Shown: positions 33,849-42,726, counted from the stretch's first letter. The stretch is 64,000 bases of DNA from Streptomyces griseus subsp. griseus (GCF_003610995.1 NZ_CP032543.1:6324001-6388000); one strand, 5' to 3'. A program made the numbers and translations. Notes: generated by a model from the letters alone, not told the origin.

Positions 33849-34691
33849 ATGTCCCACGTCGTACGCGCCGCACTCGTCCAGGCGACCTGGACCGGCGACA
33901 CCGAATCCATGATCGCCAAGCATGAGGACCATGCGCGCGAGGCCGCCCGGCAAGGGGCGAAGATCATCGGGTTCCAGGAGGTGTTCAACGCCCCCTACTT
34001 CTGCCAGGTCCAGGACCCCGAGCACTACCGCTGGGCCGAGCCGGTCCCGGACGGCCCGACCGTACGCAGGATGCAGGACCTCGCCCGCGAGACCGGCATG
34101 GTGATCGTCGTCCCGGTCTTCGAGCTCGAACAGTCCGGCTTCTACTACAACACCGCCGCCGTGATCGACGCCGACGGCTCCTACCTCGGCAAGTACCGCA
34201 AGCACCACATCCCGCAGGTCAAGGGGTTCTGGGAGAAGTTCTACTTCAAGCCCGGCAATGCCGGCTGGCCGGTCTTCGACACCGCCGTCGGCAAGGTCGG
34301 CGTCTACATCTGCTACGACCGGCACTTCCCCGAAGGCTGGCGCCAACTCGGACTCAACGGAGCCCAGTTGGTCTACAACCCGTCCGCCACCTCACGCGGC
34401 CTCTCCGGCTACCTCTGGCAGTTGGAACAGCCCGCGTCCGCCGTCGCCAACGAATACTTCGTCGCCGCGATCAACCGGGTCGGCCAGGAGGAGTACGGCG
34501 ACAACGACTTCTACGGCACCAGCTACTTCGTCGACCCGCGCGGCCAGTTCGTCGGCGACGTCGCCAGCGACCAGGAGGAGGAACTCCTCGTCCGCGACCT
34601 GGACTTCGGCCTGATCGACGAAGTCCGCCAGCAGTGGGCCTTCTACCGGGACCGCAGGCCCGACGCCTACGACGGGCTGGTGGAGCCGTGA
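33849..34691 (+). CDS. Carbon-nitrogen hydrolase, probable beta-ureidopropionase
   Basis: A 280-residue nitrilase-superfamily enzyme. The Glu-Lys-Cys triad is visible in GFQEVF, KYRKHHIPQ and ICYDRHFPEGWR. The sequence type fits N-carbamoyl-beta-alanine amidohydrolase or N-carbamoylputrescine amidase. With dihydropyrimidinase two genes on, hydrolysis of N-carbamoyl-beta-alanine (step three of reductive pyrimidine degradation) is the better guess. Its stop overlaps the GTG of the aminotransferase (GTGA). It is cytoplasmic and has a good GAAGGAG site. Confidence 0.85.
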   Translation: MSHVVRAALVQATWTGDTESMIAKHEDHAREAARQGAKIIGFQEVFNAPYFCQVQDPEHYRWAEPVPDGPTVRRMQDLARETGMVIVVPVFELEQSGFYYNTAAVIDADGSYLGKYRKHHIPQVKGFWEKFYFKPGNAGWPVFDTAVGKVGVYICYDRHFPEGWRQLGLNGAQLVYNPSATSRGLSGYLWQLEQPASAVANEYFVAAINRVGQEEYGDNDFYGTSYFVDPRGQFVGDVASDQEEELLVRDLDFGLIDEVRQQWAFYRDRRPDAYDGLVEP

Positions 34692-35971
34692 GCGGACTGT
34701 ACGAACGCCACCTCGCCGTCAGCCCCGAGTGGCTGGCCCTCTACTACCGCCACCCCATCGAACTCACCCACGGTGAGGGCCGGTACGTCTGGGACGCCGA
34801 CGGCAACCGCTATCTGGACTTCTTCGGCGGCATCCTCACCACCATGACCGCCCACGCCCTGCCCGAGGTCACCAAGGCGGTCTCCGAGCAGGCCGGGCGG
34901 ATCATCCACTCCTCCACGCTCTACCTCAACCGCCCCATGGTGGAGCTGGCCGAGCGGATCGCCACCCTCTCCGGCATCCCCGACGCCCGGGTCTTCTTCA
35001 CCACCTCGGGCACCGAGGCGAACGACACCGCGCTCCTGCTCGCCACCGCGTACCGGGGCTCCAACCAGATCCTCGCGCTGCGCAACAGCTACCACGGCCG
35101 CTCGTTCTCGGCGGTCTCCATCACCGGCAACCACGCCTGGTCGCCGACGAGTCTCTCCCCGTTGCAGACGCTGTACGTCCACGGGGGCGTCCGCACCCGG
35201 GGCCCGTACGCCGAGCTGAGCGACGAGCGGTTCATCCGGGCGTGCGTCGCCGATCTGGAGGACCTCCTCGGGCACACCCGGGAGGCCGCGGCACTGATCG
35301 CGGAACCCATCCAGGGCGTCGGCGGCTTCACCTCACCGCCCGACGGGCTGTTCGCCGCGTTCCGCGAAGTCCTGGACCGGCACGGCATCCTGTGGATCTC
35401 CGACGAGGTGCAGACCGGCTGGGGCCGTACCGGTGAACACTTCTGGGGCTGGCAGGCGCACGCCGAGCACGGCCCGCCGGACATCCTCACCTTCGCCAAG
35501 GGCATCGGCAACGGCATGTCCATCGGCGGAGTCGTCGCCCGCGCGGAGGTGATGAACTGCCTGGACGCCAACTCCATCTCCACGTTCGGCGGTTCACCCG
35601 TCACCATGGCGGCCGGGCTCGCCAACCTCTCGTACCACCTGGAGCACGACCTCCAGGGCAACGCGAGGCGCGTGGGCGGGCTCCTCATCGAGAGGCTGCG
35701 GGGGGTCGCGGCCGGTTCCGGCGCCGTACGCGAAGTGCGCGGCCGGGGCCTGATGATCGGCATCGAACTGGTGAAGCCCGGCACGGACGAGGCCAACCCG
35801 GAGGCGGCCGCGGCCGTCCTCGAAGCGGCACGCGCGGGCGGGTTGCTCATCGGCAAGGGCGGTGGACACAACACCAGCGTGCTGCGGATCGCCCCGCCCC
35901 TGACCCTGACCGTCGCCGAGGCCGAGGAGGGCGCGTCGGTGCTCGCCGACGCCCTGCGCGCCGCCGACTGA
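34688..35971 (+). CDS. Class III aminotransferase (probably beta-alanine / omega-amino acid)
   Basis: A 427-residue PLP enzyme. The motif WISDEVQTGWGRTGEHFWG and the Schiff-base Lys in LTFAKGIGNGMSIGG define class III aminotransferases. In this operon it would transaminate beta-alanine or 3-aminoisobutyrate, the end products of pyrimidine reduction, to malonate or methylmalonate semialdehyde. GTG 34688 overlaps the previous stop. An in-frame earlier start at 34634 lies inside the upstream gene and is rejected. Confidence 0.87.
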   Translation: MSGLYERHLAVSPEWLALYYRHPIELTHGEGRYVWDADGNRYLDFFGGILTTMTAHALPEVTKAVSEQAGRIIHSSTLYLNRPMVELAERIATLSGIPDARVFFTTSGTEANDTALLLATAYRGSNQILALRNSYHGRSFSAVSITGNHAWSPTSLSPLQTLYVHGGVRTRGPYAELSDERFIRACVADLEDLLGHTREAAALIAEPIQGVGGFTSPPDGLFAAFREVLDRHGILWISDEVQTGWGRTGEHFWGWQAHAEHGPPDILTFAKGIGNGMSIGGVVARAEVMNCLDANSISTFGGSPVTMAAGLANLSYHLEHDLQGNARRVGGLLIERLRGVAAGSGAVREVRGRGLMIGIELVKPGTDEANPEAAAAVLEAARAGGLLIGKGGGHNTSVLRIAPPLTLTVAEAEEGASVLADALRAAD

Positions 35972-35982
35972 GCCCGACGTAA

Positions 35983-36102
35983 GAGCGCCGACCGAAACAG
36001 CGTACGAGCGCCGACCGGATGACGCACGGGCGCTGATCCAGCACACACGGCACATCACCGCACAGCACGACCGCTCACCCAGCACCGTCCGAGCGCCGAC
36101 CG
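35983..36102 (+). repeat. Dispersed GAGCGCCGACCG repeats
   Basis: GAGCGCCGACCG occurs at 35983-35994, 36006-36017 and 36091-36102, with a diverged copy near 36028. The first two are 23 bases apart. Another copy lies inside the next gene (about 36286). They fill the gap before the dihydropyrimidinase gene; function unknown. Confidence 0.7.
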
Positions 36103-36108
36103 AGCTCC

Positions 36109-36137
36109 GTACGGGGGCCTGTGCAGGGCCCCCGTAC
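36109..36137 (+). promoter_or_regulatory. Perfect 11-bp hairpin ahead of the dihydropyrimidinase gene
   Basis: GTACGGGGGCC (36109-36119) pairs with GGCCCCCGTAC (36127-36137) over a 7-base loop, nine bases before the GCGAGGAGGT ribosome binding site. It could terminate the aminotransferase transcript or act in the leader of the next gene. Confidence 0.55.
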
Positions 36138-36158
36138 CGCCCCAGCGAGGAGGTACCC

Positions 36159-37559
36159 ATGAGCCGCACCGTCATCCACGGTGGTCTGGTCATCACCGCG
36201 TCCGACGAGATCCACGCCGACGTCCTCGTCGAGGGCGGCCGCGTCGCCGCGCTCGCCGCCCACGGCACCGACGCCGCGGAGTCCTGGAGCGCCGACCGGA
36301 GGATCGACGCCACCGGCAAGTACGTCATCCCGGGCGGTGTCGACGCGCACACCCACATGGAGATGCCGTTCGGCGGGACGTACGCCGCCGACACCTTCGA
36401 GACCGGCACCCGCGCCGCCGCCTGGGGCGGGACCACCACCATCGTGGACTTCGCGATCCAGAGCGTGGGGAAGTCCCTGCGCGAAGGGCTGGACGCCTGG
36501 TACGCCAAGGCCGACGGCAACTGCGCCATCGACTACGCCTTCCATATGATCCTCGCCGACGTGAACCCGTCCTCGCTCAAGGAGATGGACCGCCTCGTCG
36601 CCGAAGGCGTCACGTCCTTCAAGCTGTTCATGGCGTACCCGGGCGTCTTCTACTCCGACGACGGCCAGATCCTGCGCGCCATGCAACAGGCTTCCGGCAA
36701 CGGCGGGTTGATCATGATGCACGCGGAGAACGGCATCGCGATCGACGTCCTGGTCGAACAGGCGCTCGCCGCCGGCCGCACCGACCCCCGCTACCACGGA
36801 GACGTCCGCAAGGTCGCCCTGGAGGCCGAGGCCACCCACCGCGCGATCCAGCTCGCCCGGGTGGCGGGCTCGCCCCTCTACGTCGTCCACGTCTCCGCCG
36901 ACGAGGCCGTCGCCGAGATCGCCGCCGCCCGCCACAAGGGGCTCCCGGTCTTCGGCGAGACCTGCCCGCAGTACCTGTTCCTCTCCACCGACAACCTCGC
37001 CGAGCCCGACTTCGAGGGCGCCAAGTACGTCTGCTCCACGCCGCTGCGCCCCAAGGAGCACCAGGAGGTGCTGTGGCGGGGGCTGCGGAACAACGAGCTC
37101 CAGGTCGTCTCCACCGACCACTGCCCGTTCTGCTTCTCCGGCCAGAAGGAGATGGGGCGCGGCGACTTCTCCAAGATCCCCAACGGGATGCCGGGCGTGG
37201 AGCACCGCATGGACCTGCTGCACCAGGCCGTCGTGGACGGCCACATCACCCGCCGCCGCTGGATCGAGATCGCCTGCGCCTCCCCGGCCCGGATGTTCGG
37301 CCTCTACCCGAAGAAGGGCACCATCGCCCCGGGCGCCGACGCGGACATCGTCGTCTACGACCCGCAGGCCGAGCAGACCCTCTCCGCCGAGACGCACCAC
37401 ATGGACGTCGACTACTCGGCGTACGAGGGGAAGCGGATCACCGGTCAGGTCGAGACCGTGCTCTCGCGCGGTGAACTCGTCCTCGAAGGAAGGAAGTTCA
37501 CCGGGCGCGCCGGACACGGCATGTACACCCCCCGTGCCACCTGTCAGTACCTCGACTAG
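36159..37559 (+). CDS. hydA: Dihydropyrimidinase (D-hydantoinase)
   Basis: A 466-residue amidohydrolase of TIM-barrel type. Metal ligands are seen in DAHTHMEMPF (HxH), the carboxylated Lys in TSFKLFMAYPG, His in MMHAENG, His in YVVHVSA, and the Asp in VSTDHCPF. Length and motifs fit dihydropyrimidinase, which opens dihydrouracil to N-carbamoyl-beta-alanine. It supplies the CN hydrolase encoded upstream. A strong GAGGAGGT site precedes the ATG, which is seven or so bases on. The dihydropyrimidine dehydrogenase itself is not in the window. Confidence 0.92.
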   Translation: MSRTVIHGGLVITASDEIHADVLVEGGRVAALAAHGTDAAESWSADRRIDATGKYVIPGGVDAHTHMEMPFGGTYAADTFETGTRAAAWGGTTTIVDFAIQSVGKSLREGLDAWYAKADGNCAIDYAFHMILADVNPSSLKEMDRLVAEGVTSFKLFMAYPGVFYSDDGQILRAMQQASGNGGLIMMHAENGIAIDVLVEQALAAGRTDPRYHGDVRKVALEAEATHRAIQLARVAGSPLYVVHVSADEAVAEIAAARHKGLPVFGETCPQYLFLSTDNLAEPDFEGAKYVCSTPLRPKEHQEVLWRGLRNNELQVVSTDHCPFCFSGQKEMGRGDFSKIPNGMPGVEHRMDLLHQAVVDGHITRRRWIEIACASPARMFGLYPKKGTIAPGADADIVVYDPQAEQTLSAETHHMDVDYSAYEGKRITGQVETVLSRGELVLEGRKFTGRAGHGMYTPRATCQYLD

Positions 37560-37569
37560 GAGATCCCGC

Positions 37570-38583
37570 ATGGACTTCGGACTCGTCCTCCAGACCGACC
37601 CGCCCGCCTCCGCCGTCGTCGGCCTGATGCGCCGCGCCGAACGGAACGGCTTCCGCTACGGCTGGACCTTCGACTCGGCGGTGCTCTGGCAGGAGCCGTT
37701 CGTCATCTACAGCCGCATCCTGGAGCACACGGACCGGATGATCGTCGGCCCGATGGTCACCAACCCGGGCACCCGCACCTGGGAGGTCACCGCCTCCACC
37801 TTCGCCACCCTCAACGACATGTACGGCAACCGCACGGTGTGCGGGATCGGGCGCGGCGACTCCGCGATGCGCGTCGCGGGCCGCCGGCCCAACACGCTGG
37901 CCCGGCTGGGGGAGTCCATCGATGCCATCCGGGACCTGGCGGAGGGCCGTGAGGCCGAGGTCGACGGCCAGCCGGTGCGGATCCCGTGGGTGAAGGACGG
38001 GCGGCTGCCGGTGTGGATGGCGGCGTACGGGCCGAAGGCCCTGGCCCTGGCCGGGCAGAAGGCGGACGGGTTCATCCTCCAGCTCGCCGACCCCTTCCTC
38101 ACCGAGTGGATGATCAAGGCGGTCCGGCAGGCCGCCGTGGACGCCGGCCGCGACCCGGACGCCCTGACGATCTGCGTGGCGGCCCCCGCGTACGTCACCG
38201 CGGACGACTCCCCGCAGGCGCTGGCCCACGCCAGGGACCAGTGCCGCTGGTTCGGCGGCATGGTCGGCAACCACGTGGCCGACCTGGTCGCCAGGTACGG
38301 CGAGCACTCCTCGATGGTCCCCGAGGAGCTGACGGCGTACATCAAGGACCGGCAGGGTTACGACTACTCCCACCACGGGCGCACCGGCAACCCCGACACC
38401 GCCTTCGTCCCCGACGAGATCATCGACCGCTTCTGCCTCCTCGGCCCGCCCGAGGCCCACGTCGAGAAGGTGCGGCACCTCCGCGACCTCGGCGTCGACC
38501 AGTTCGCCGTCTACGCCATGCACGACCGCAGGGAGGGCACCATCGACGCCTACGGCTCCGACATCATCCCGATGCTCGGCTGA
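37570..38583 (+). CDS. LLM-class (F420 or flavin) oxidoreductase, CPS_4043-like
   Basis: A 337-residue luciferase-like TIM-barrel oxidoreductase. The N-terminus MDFGLVLQTDPPAS, the VTNPGTRTWEVTASTFATL and GIGRGDSAMR segments, and PVWMAAYGPKALALAG are typical. This subfamily (TIGR03842 as I recall it) is often beside dihydropyrimidinase genes, which is so here. It may reduce the pyrimidine ring or act on a side product. ATG 37570 lies ten bases after the hydA stop with AGGAGAT; an earlier in-frame start at 37471 overlaps hydA and is rejected. Confidence 0.82.
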   Translation: MDFGLVLQTDPPASAVVGLMRRAERNGFRYGWTFDSAVLWQEPFVIYSRILEHTDRMIVGPMVTNPGTRTWEVTASTFATLNDMYGNRTVCGIGRGDSAMRVAGRRPNTLARLGESIDAIRDLAEGREAEVDGQPVRIPWVKDGRLPVWMAAYGPKALALAGQKADGFILQLADPFLTEWMIKAVRQAAVDAGRDPDALTICVAAPAYVTADDSPQALAHARDQCRWFGGMVGNHVADLVARYGEHSSMVPEELTAYIKDRQGYDYSHHGRTGNPDTAFVPDEIIDRFCLLGPPEAHVEKVRHLRDLGVDQFAVYAMHDRREGTIDAYGSDIIPMLG

Positions 38584-38674
38584 GCATTCCTGGGAGGACC
38601 CGCTTTGGGGACGGGCGCCTACTGCGCCGGTCGACGTGTGTACCGCCGCGCCGCCGTCCGCACCGGTGCTCATG

Positions 38675-38713
38675 CCGGTGTGATGCCGCGGCCCGGCAGG
38701 GCCGTCACACCGG
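38675..38713. terminator. Bidirectional terminator of the pyrimidine cluster
   Basis: CCGGTGTGA (38675-38683) pairs perfectly with TCACACCGG (38705-38713) around a GC-rich loop that can pair further. It overlaps the stop codon of the convergent secreted protein gene. A smaller hairpin (38572-38587) spans the LLM stop codon. Confidence 0.65.
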
Positions 38714-39469
38714 TTTCACGCTGCGGCCCAGCAGCGCCGTCACATCCACCGTCTCGGACGCCGCAGGAGTCCCGGCGGGCACCGGCCGGCCGAAGCCGGA
38801 GAAGCTCACGGTCCCCTCCTCGTCCGCCCCTCGCACGGTGATCCGCACCGGGTACGGCTCGCCCTCGGTGGCGACGTCCACCGTCAGCCGCTCGTTCCCC
38901 TGGGTGCGGGTCACCGGGATGACGGGCGTGCCGTCCACCTCGGTCTCCCGGCCCTTCGTCAGCGTGCCGCTCCCGGTGGCGTCGGGGTTGTCCGTGATCA
39001 GCTCGCGGAAGGTGTCGAGATCGCACACCTCGGTCACCGTCAGCAGCCGGGGGTCGTCGGCCTTCGCCTTCATGTAGCGGCCGTCGAGGATCGTGTCGAA
39101 GGTGGAGCCGCCGATCGGGACATGGGTCTCCCAGAACGCCTTGTCCGGCTTCAGCCAGACATCGTCGGCGCGCTTCACGATCTCCACGGAACCCTTCTCG
39201 CCCATGTCGACCCCGCCCGCGCAGTTGCCCTCCCGGTCGAGTGTCAGGTCGAGGCTCATCCGGTCGCCGCCGCCCCCGCCGAGATCGCCCCGGGCGCTCA
39301 GGTGCAGCGACGAGACCCCGAGCAGGGCGTCGCGTGAGCGGTCCGCGATCTGCTCGGCGGTGAGCGAGGCGGTGTCGTCGTCAGCCTGCGCGACCGCGCC
39401 ACCCGTCACGGTGAGAGCGACGGCCGCCGCGCCCGCTGCCGCCCGTGCGGCCCAACGGTGTCCGCTCAC
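38705..39469 (-). CDS. Secreted LppX/LprG-like protein
   Basis: A 254-residue secreted protein with a signal peptide (about 1-28, ending AQA). The mature part has the strand pattern of the LolA/LppX/LprG-like fold seen in actinobacterial proteins that carry lipids: a first half with SSLHLSARGDLGGGGGDRMSLDLTLD, then VDVATEGEPYPVRITVRG. No lipobox Cys is present, so it should be free or Tat/Sec secreted. Function in cargo binding is inferred from fold only. Confidence 0.65.
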   Translation of the reverse strand: MSGHRWAARAAAGAAAVALTVTGGAVAQADDDTASLTAEQIADRSRDALLGVSSLHLSARGDLGGGGGDRMSLDLTLDREGNCAGGVDMGEKGSVEIVKRADDVWLKPDKAFWETHVPIGGSTFDTILDGRYMKAKADDPRLLTVTEVCDLDTFRELITDNPDATGSGTLTKGRETEVDGTPVIPVTRTQGNERLTVDVATEGEPYPVRITVRGADEEGTVSFSGFGRPVPAGTPAASETVDVTALLGRSVKPV

Positions 39470-39697
39470 GTCGCCTCCTCGAAAAGGCCCCGGTCAGGGC
39501 GTGCGAACCGGAGTGACCGGCACATTCGAGCGTACGACGGGAGGGGAGACCCCGCCCGGCGCGTGTACGGAGAGTGAAGTACCACGATGTTTTCGACCAC
39601 GGAGCGTGGGCAGAGCTGCGGCGATCCCGCTCGGGATCCCGTGTACGGACGCACAACGGGCGTCACGCACGCGCAGGCACTTCCACGAAGGAGAACC

Positions 39698-40090
39698 ATG
39701 AACCTGTTCACGGGGACGAGGAGCAAGGGTGGCGCGGCCACGGGGGCGCGGTCCCGGTCCGTCCTGCGGGTGCTCGCCGTCGTGTCGACGGCGCTCGCGC
39801 TGGCGATCCCGGTCACCTCGGCGACCGCGAAGCCGGCCGCCGCGCCGACCGCGATCCCGCCGGGCCTCTCCTGCCAGACCGGTAAGCACGCCATCGACGA
39901 GTACACGGGCTTCGCGCTCTGCCGCAACAACGGGAGCCAGACGCAGACCTTCTGGGTCCACCTGGTCTGCGGCTGGGCACCGGACGTCGACGGCGACCGC
40001 GTCACGGTGCGGCCCGGCGAGTCGGGCCAGTCCACCGCGCACTGCGGGAAGATCGGCACGGGCATCGGCGAGATCCACGTCCGCCCGTGA
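39698..40090 (+). CDS. Small secreted protein with four cysteines
   Basis: A 130-residue secreted protein I cannot assign. The signal peptide (1 to about 45, SVLRVLAVVSTALALAIPV then SATA) leads to an 85-residue mature domain with four Cys (SCQTG, ALCRN, LVCGW, AHCGK), probably two disulfides, and a Trp/Phe-rich centre (TFWVHLVCGW). ATG 39698 has an AAGGAG site; a longer in-frame extension is not coding-like. It is divergent from the LppX-like gene across 228 bp. Possible roles include an enzyme inhibitor or surface peptide. Confidence 0.7.
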   Translation: MNLFTGTRSKGGAATGARSRSVLRVLAVVSTALALAIPVTSATAKPAAAPTAIPPGLSCQTGKHAIDEYTGFALCRNNGSQTQTFWVHLVCGWAPDVDGDRVTVRPGESGQSTAHCGKIGTGIGEIHVRP

Positions 40091-40133
40091 CGCAGGGGCC
40101 GTAGGCCCGTAGCGCCGTGGCAGCCGGAGCGGC

Positions 40134-40153
40134 CGGCACGGTTGAGCGTGCCG
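40134..40153 (+). terminator. Hairpin after the small secreted protein gene
   Basis: CGGCACG (40134-40140) pairs with CGTGCCG (40147-40153) over a 6-base loop and is followed by a pyrimidine-rich stretch. Probable intrinsic terminator. Confidence 0.5.
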
Positions 40154-40238
40154 CCTCCTCTCGTTACCCTCCAGTAAGTACGTGTGGTCCGCCGGGACGA
40201 CCGGCCGACCCCGCGGCCACGAGGGAGGCGGCACGCCC

Positions 40239-41738
40239 ATGTCCTCAGCGGAGCCCACCGAGCAGACCGGCCCGGCCGTACGATCGCAGCCCCCGCACGC
40301 CGGGCATGCCCACCACCCCGAGAGCGTCCAGCGGTCCCCGCGTCCGGCGCCGGTGCCCGGCCTCGCGGAGAGCGCCCGCCTGCTCGCCGACTCCGCCACC
40401 ACCTCCACCGCCCTCGTCGCCGACGCCCTCGCCCGGATCGAGGCCGCGCAGCCCACCCTCAACGCCTTCCGCCATCTGCGGGCCGAGGCAGCCCTCGCGG
40501 AGGCCGCCGACGCCGACCGCAGGCTGGCGGCGGGGGAGCGGCTGCCGCTGCTCGGCGTCCCGGTCGCCGTCAAGGACGACACCGATGTGGCGGGTCTGCC
40601 CACCCACTTCGGCTGTGACGGCGAACGGCCCCCGGCCACCACCGACAGCGAGGCGGTCCGCAGGCTGCGCGCCGCCGGGGCCGTCATCGTCGGCAAGACC
40701 AACTCCTGCGAGCTGGGCCAGTGGCCGTTCACCGAGGGCCCCGCCTTCGGCGCCACCCGCAACCCCTGGAACACCGCCCACACCCCTGGCGGCTCCTCCG
40801 GCGGATCGGCCGCAGCCGTCGCGGCCGGGCTCGTCCCCGCCGCCCTCGGCTCGGACGGCGCCGGGTCCGTCCGTATCCCCGCCGCCTGGACCCACCTCGT
40901 CGGCATCAAGCCCCAGCGCGGCCGGGTCTCCGTCCACCCGCACCACGACGCCTTCCAGGGCCTCACCGTCAACGGCCCGCTCGCCCGTACGGTGGCCGAC
41001 GCCGCGCTCCTGCTGGACGCGGCGGCAGGCGCGCATCCCGACGACTTCCACCGCCCGCCCGCCGTCCGCGCCTCCGACGCCGCCCGCCGCGACCCGGGCC
41101 GCCTCCGCATCGCCCTCGCCTGGCGGCCCCCGCTCACCCTCACCGGCGCCGGACCTGACCCCGAGGTGCGCCGGGCCGTCGCCGCTCTCGCCGAGACCCT
41201 GGCCCGGCTCGGCCACCACGTCGAGGAGGCCCGCCCCCGGTACGGACTGATCGGCCTCACCTTCGTGCCCCGCGCCACCGCCGGCATCGCCGAATTCGCC
41301 GCCCGCCACCCCGAACCGGCCCTCCTCGACCCCCGCACCCGCAGCGCCCTGCGGACCGGGACGCGGCTCGGCGGCCGGGTGGTGCGGGCGGCCCGCGCCC
41401 GCGAGGTACGCCAGCACCACCGGATCGGCGCCCTCTTCGACTCGTACGACGTCCTCCTCACCCCGACGACCGCCGCGCCCCCGCCCCGTATCGGCACCTT
41501 CGACCGGCTCGGCGCCTGGCGCACCGACGTCACCATGGCCGCCGCCTGCCCCTACGCCTGGCCGTGGAACGTCCTCGGCTGGCCCGGCATCAACGTCCCG
41601 GCCGGCTTCACCCGCTCCGGCCTGCCCGTCGGCGCCCAGCTGCTGGGCCCCTCCCGTGGCGAGGAGCGCCTGATCGCCCTGGCCGCCCAGCTGGAGGACG
41701 ACCTGCGCTGGTACGGGCACCGGCCGCCGACCCCGTAA
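40239..41738 (+). CDS. Amidase (amidase-signature family)
   Basis: A 499-residue serine amidase. The Ser-cisSer-Lys triad is visible: Lys in VPVAVKDDTDV, the Gly/Ser-rich GGSSGGSAAAVAAG, and GSDGAGSVRIPAA with the nucleophile Ser. Such enzymes hydrolyse aryl or alkyl amides; no substrate can be named. The N-terminal 45 residues are Pro/His-rich and disordered. ATG 40239 has GAGGGAGG upstream. It is a single gene followed by 340 bp without a gene. Confidence 0.85.
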   Translation: MSSAEPTEQTGPAVRSQPPHAGHAHHPESVQRSPRPAPVPGLAESARLLADSATTSTALVADALARIEAAQPTLNAFRHLRAEAALAEAADADRRLAAGERLPLLGVPVAVKDDTDVAGLPTHFGCDGERPPATTDSEAVRRLRAAGAVIVGKTNSCELGQWPFTEGPAFGATRNPWNTAHTPGGSSGGSAAAVAAGLVPAALGSDGAGSVRIPAAWTHLVGIKPQRGRVSVHPHHDAFQGLTVNGPLARTVADAALLLDAAAGAHPDDFHRPPAVRASDAARRDPGRLRIALAWRPPLTLTGAGPDPEVRRAVAALAETLARLGHHVEEARPRYGLIGLTFVPRATAGIAEFAARHPEPALLDPRTRSALRTGTRLGGRVVRAARAREVRQHHRIGALFDSYDVLLTPTTAAPPPRIGTFDRLGAWRTDVTMAAACPYAWPWNVLGWPGINVPAGFTRSGLPVGAQLLGPSRGEERLIALAAQLEDDLRWYGHRPPTP

Positions 41739-42078
41739 CCCGGGACACCGAAAAGAACCGGCCGTCGCCGGGAACCGCCACGACGCATGCCGCGTGGTGG
41801 ATCGACGCGCGCCCGTCCTCGGTGGCGTTCCGGATTCTCTGTCCATCAATGGCCATTTCCCGCCTGCTGAATTGACGGAAAACGCCGTGAGGTGGCGACA
41901 AAGCCCCTGGCAGCGCTCTTTCCCTGTGTTCACGGCCCCTTGGCGGCCCGACAGCCGAATATGGCTGGAAACTCCACGCGCCTGCGACCGGGAACTGACC
42001 TTGTACCGCTGTGGAGCAGTCGAAAAGATTGCGCCGTCTCGCACAAGGTCAACATGTCCCTTTCGAAAGGAACGATCT
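41739..42078 (+). other. Gene-free upstream region of the sdp operon
   Basis: These 340 bases hold no gene and are lower in GC than the surroundings. They contain a 10-bp palindrome AATGGCCATT (41848-41857), a TTGACG at 41872, and a weak promoter pair TTGTAC (42001-42006) / AAGATT (42025-42030) spaced 18 bases that could drive the sdp operon. AAAGGAAC at 42066 is the ribosome binding site of sdpC. The long regulatory space is consistent with a tightly controlled toxin operon. Confidence 0.45.
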
Positions 42079-42726
42079 GTGAAGCGCTATGGGCGAACAG
42101 TGAGTGTGATCGCGGCCGCGGCGGTGGCCGGCACCGCGGCGTTCACGACCATCGGCAACGCCAACGCGGCTCCCACGAAGGCGGATACGGCTGCTGTGAC
42201 GGCCGGTCCGGCGGCCGCGCAGAAGACGGAGCTGCCGGCCGCCGAGGACGGCCGGCAGCTCTTCGCCGGGCTCTTCTTCGCTCAGGGGCCGGTCGCCGCG
42301 AAGCTCGCGGCCGAGGGGAAGCTCAGCGGAGTCGATCAGGGGGTGAACGACAACCCCAAGGCCCTCCGTGCCGTGGCGGAGCTGATCACGAAGATCGAGC
42401 GGAAGTCCCCGGGAATATTCGCCGACTTCTCGCAGAAGGCGCGCAGCGGCGACCCCAGACTCGTCGACCAGACGATGACCGAACTCTCGCGGGTGCTGGT
42501 CGGCATCTCCAGCGGGAGCGGGCAGGCCCCCACCGACCAGGGCGCCTGCGCGGCCGTCGTCGTGGCCGTGGCGGTGGCGGCCGTGGTGGTCGCCGTGGCG
42601 ACCGGAGGCTTCTTCATCAACGCCGCGGCCGTCATCAACGTCGTGGTCCGGGAGCCGGCACCGATGGAGACGCTGTCCAGGGACGAACTCGTGGCAGGGC
42701 TGACCACGGTGCTGCGCACCATCTGA
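42079..42726 (+). CDS. sdpC: SdpC-like sporulation-delaying-protein family toxin precursor
   Basis: A 215-residue secreted precursor. The signal peptide ends near ANA (28-30). A family-typical segment DGRQLFAGLFFAQGPVAAKL (58-77) starts the pro-domain, and a highly hydrophobic stretch (about 155-191, with ACAAVVVAV and GGFFINAAAVINVVV) followed by a charged tail matches the place from which the 42-residue SDP toxin is cut in Bacillus subtilis SdpC (203 residues). Only one Cys is present (Cys157). It leads an operon with sdpA and sdpB. GTG 42079 follows AAAGGAAC. The processed peptide would be inserted into the membranes of neighbouring cells. Confidence 0.82.
   Translation: MKRYGRTVSVIAAAAVAGTAAFTTIGNANAAPTKADTAAVTAGPAAAQKTELPAAEDGRQLFAGLFFAQGPVAAKLAAEGKLSGVDQGVNDNPKALRAVAELITKIERKSPGIFADFSQKARSGDPRLVDQTMTELSRVLVGISSGSGQAPTDQGACAAVVVAVAVAAVVVAVATGGFFINAAAVINVVVREPAPMETLSRDELVAGLTTVLRTI

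Noticed and set aside
35983..36102. Possible CRISPR-like array
   Set aside because: Units are only 12 bases, unevenly spaced, one copy is inside a gene, and there are no cas genes.
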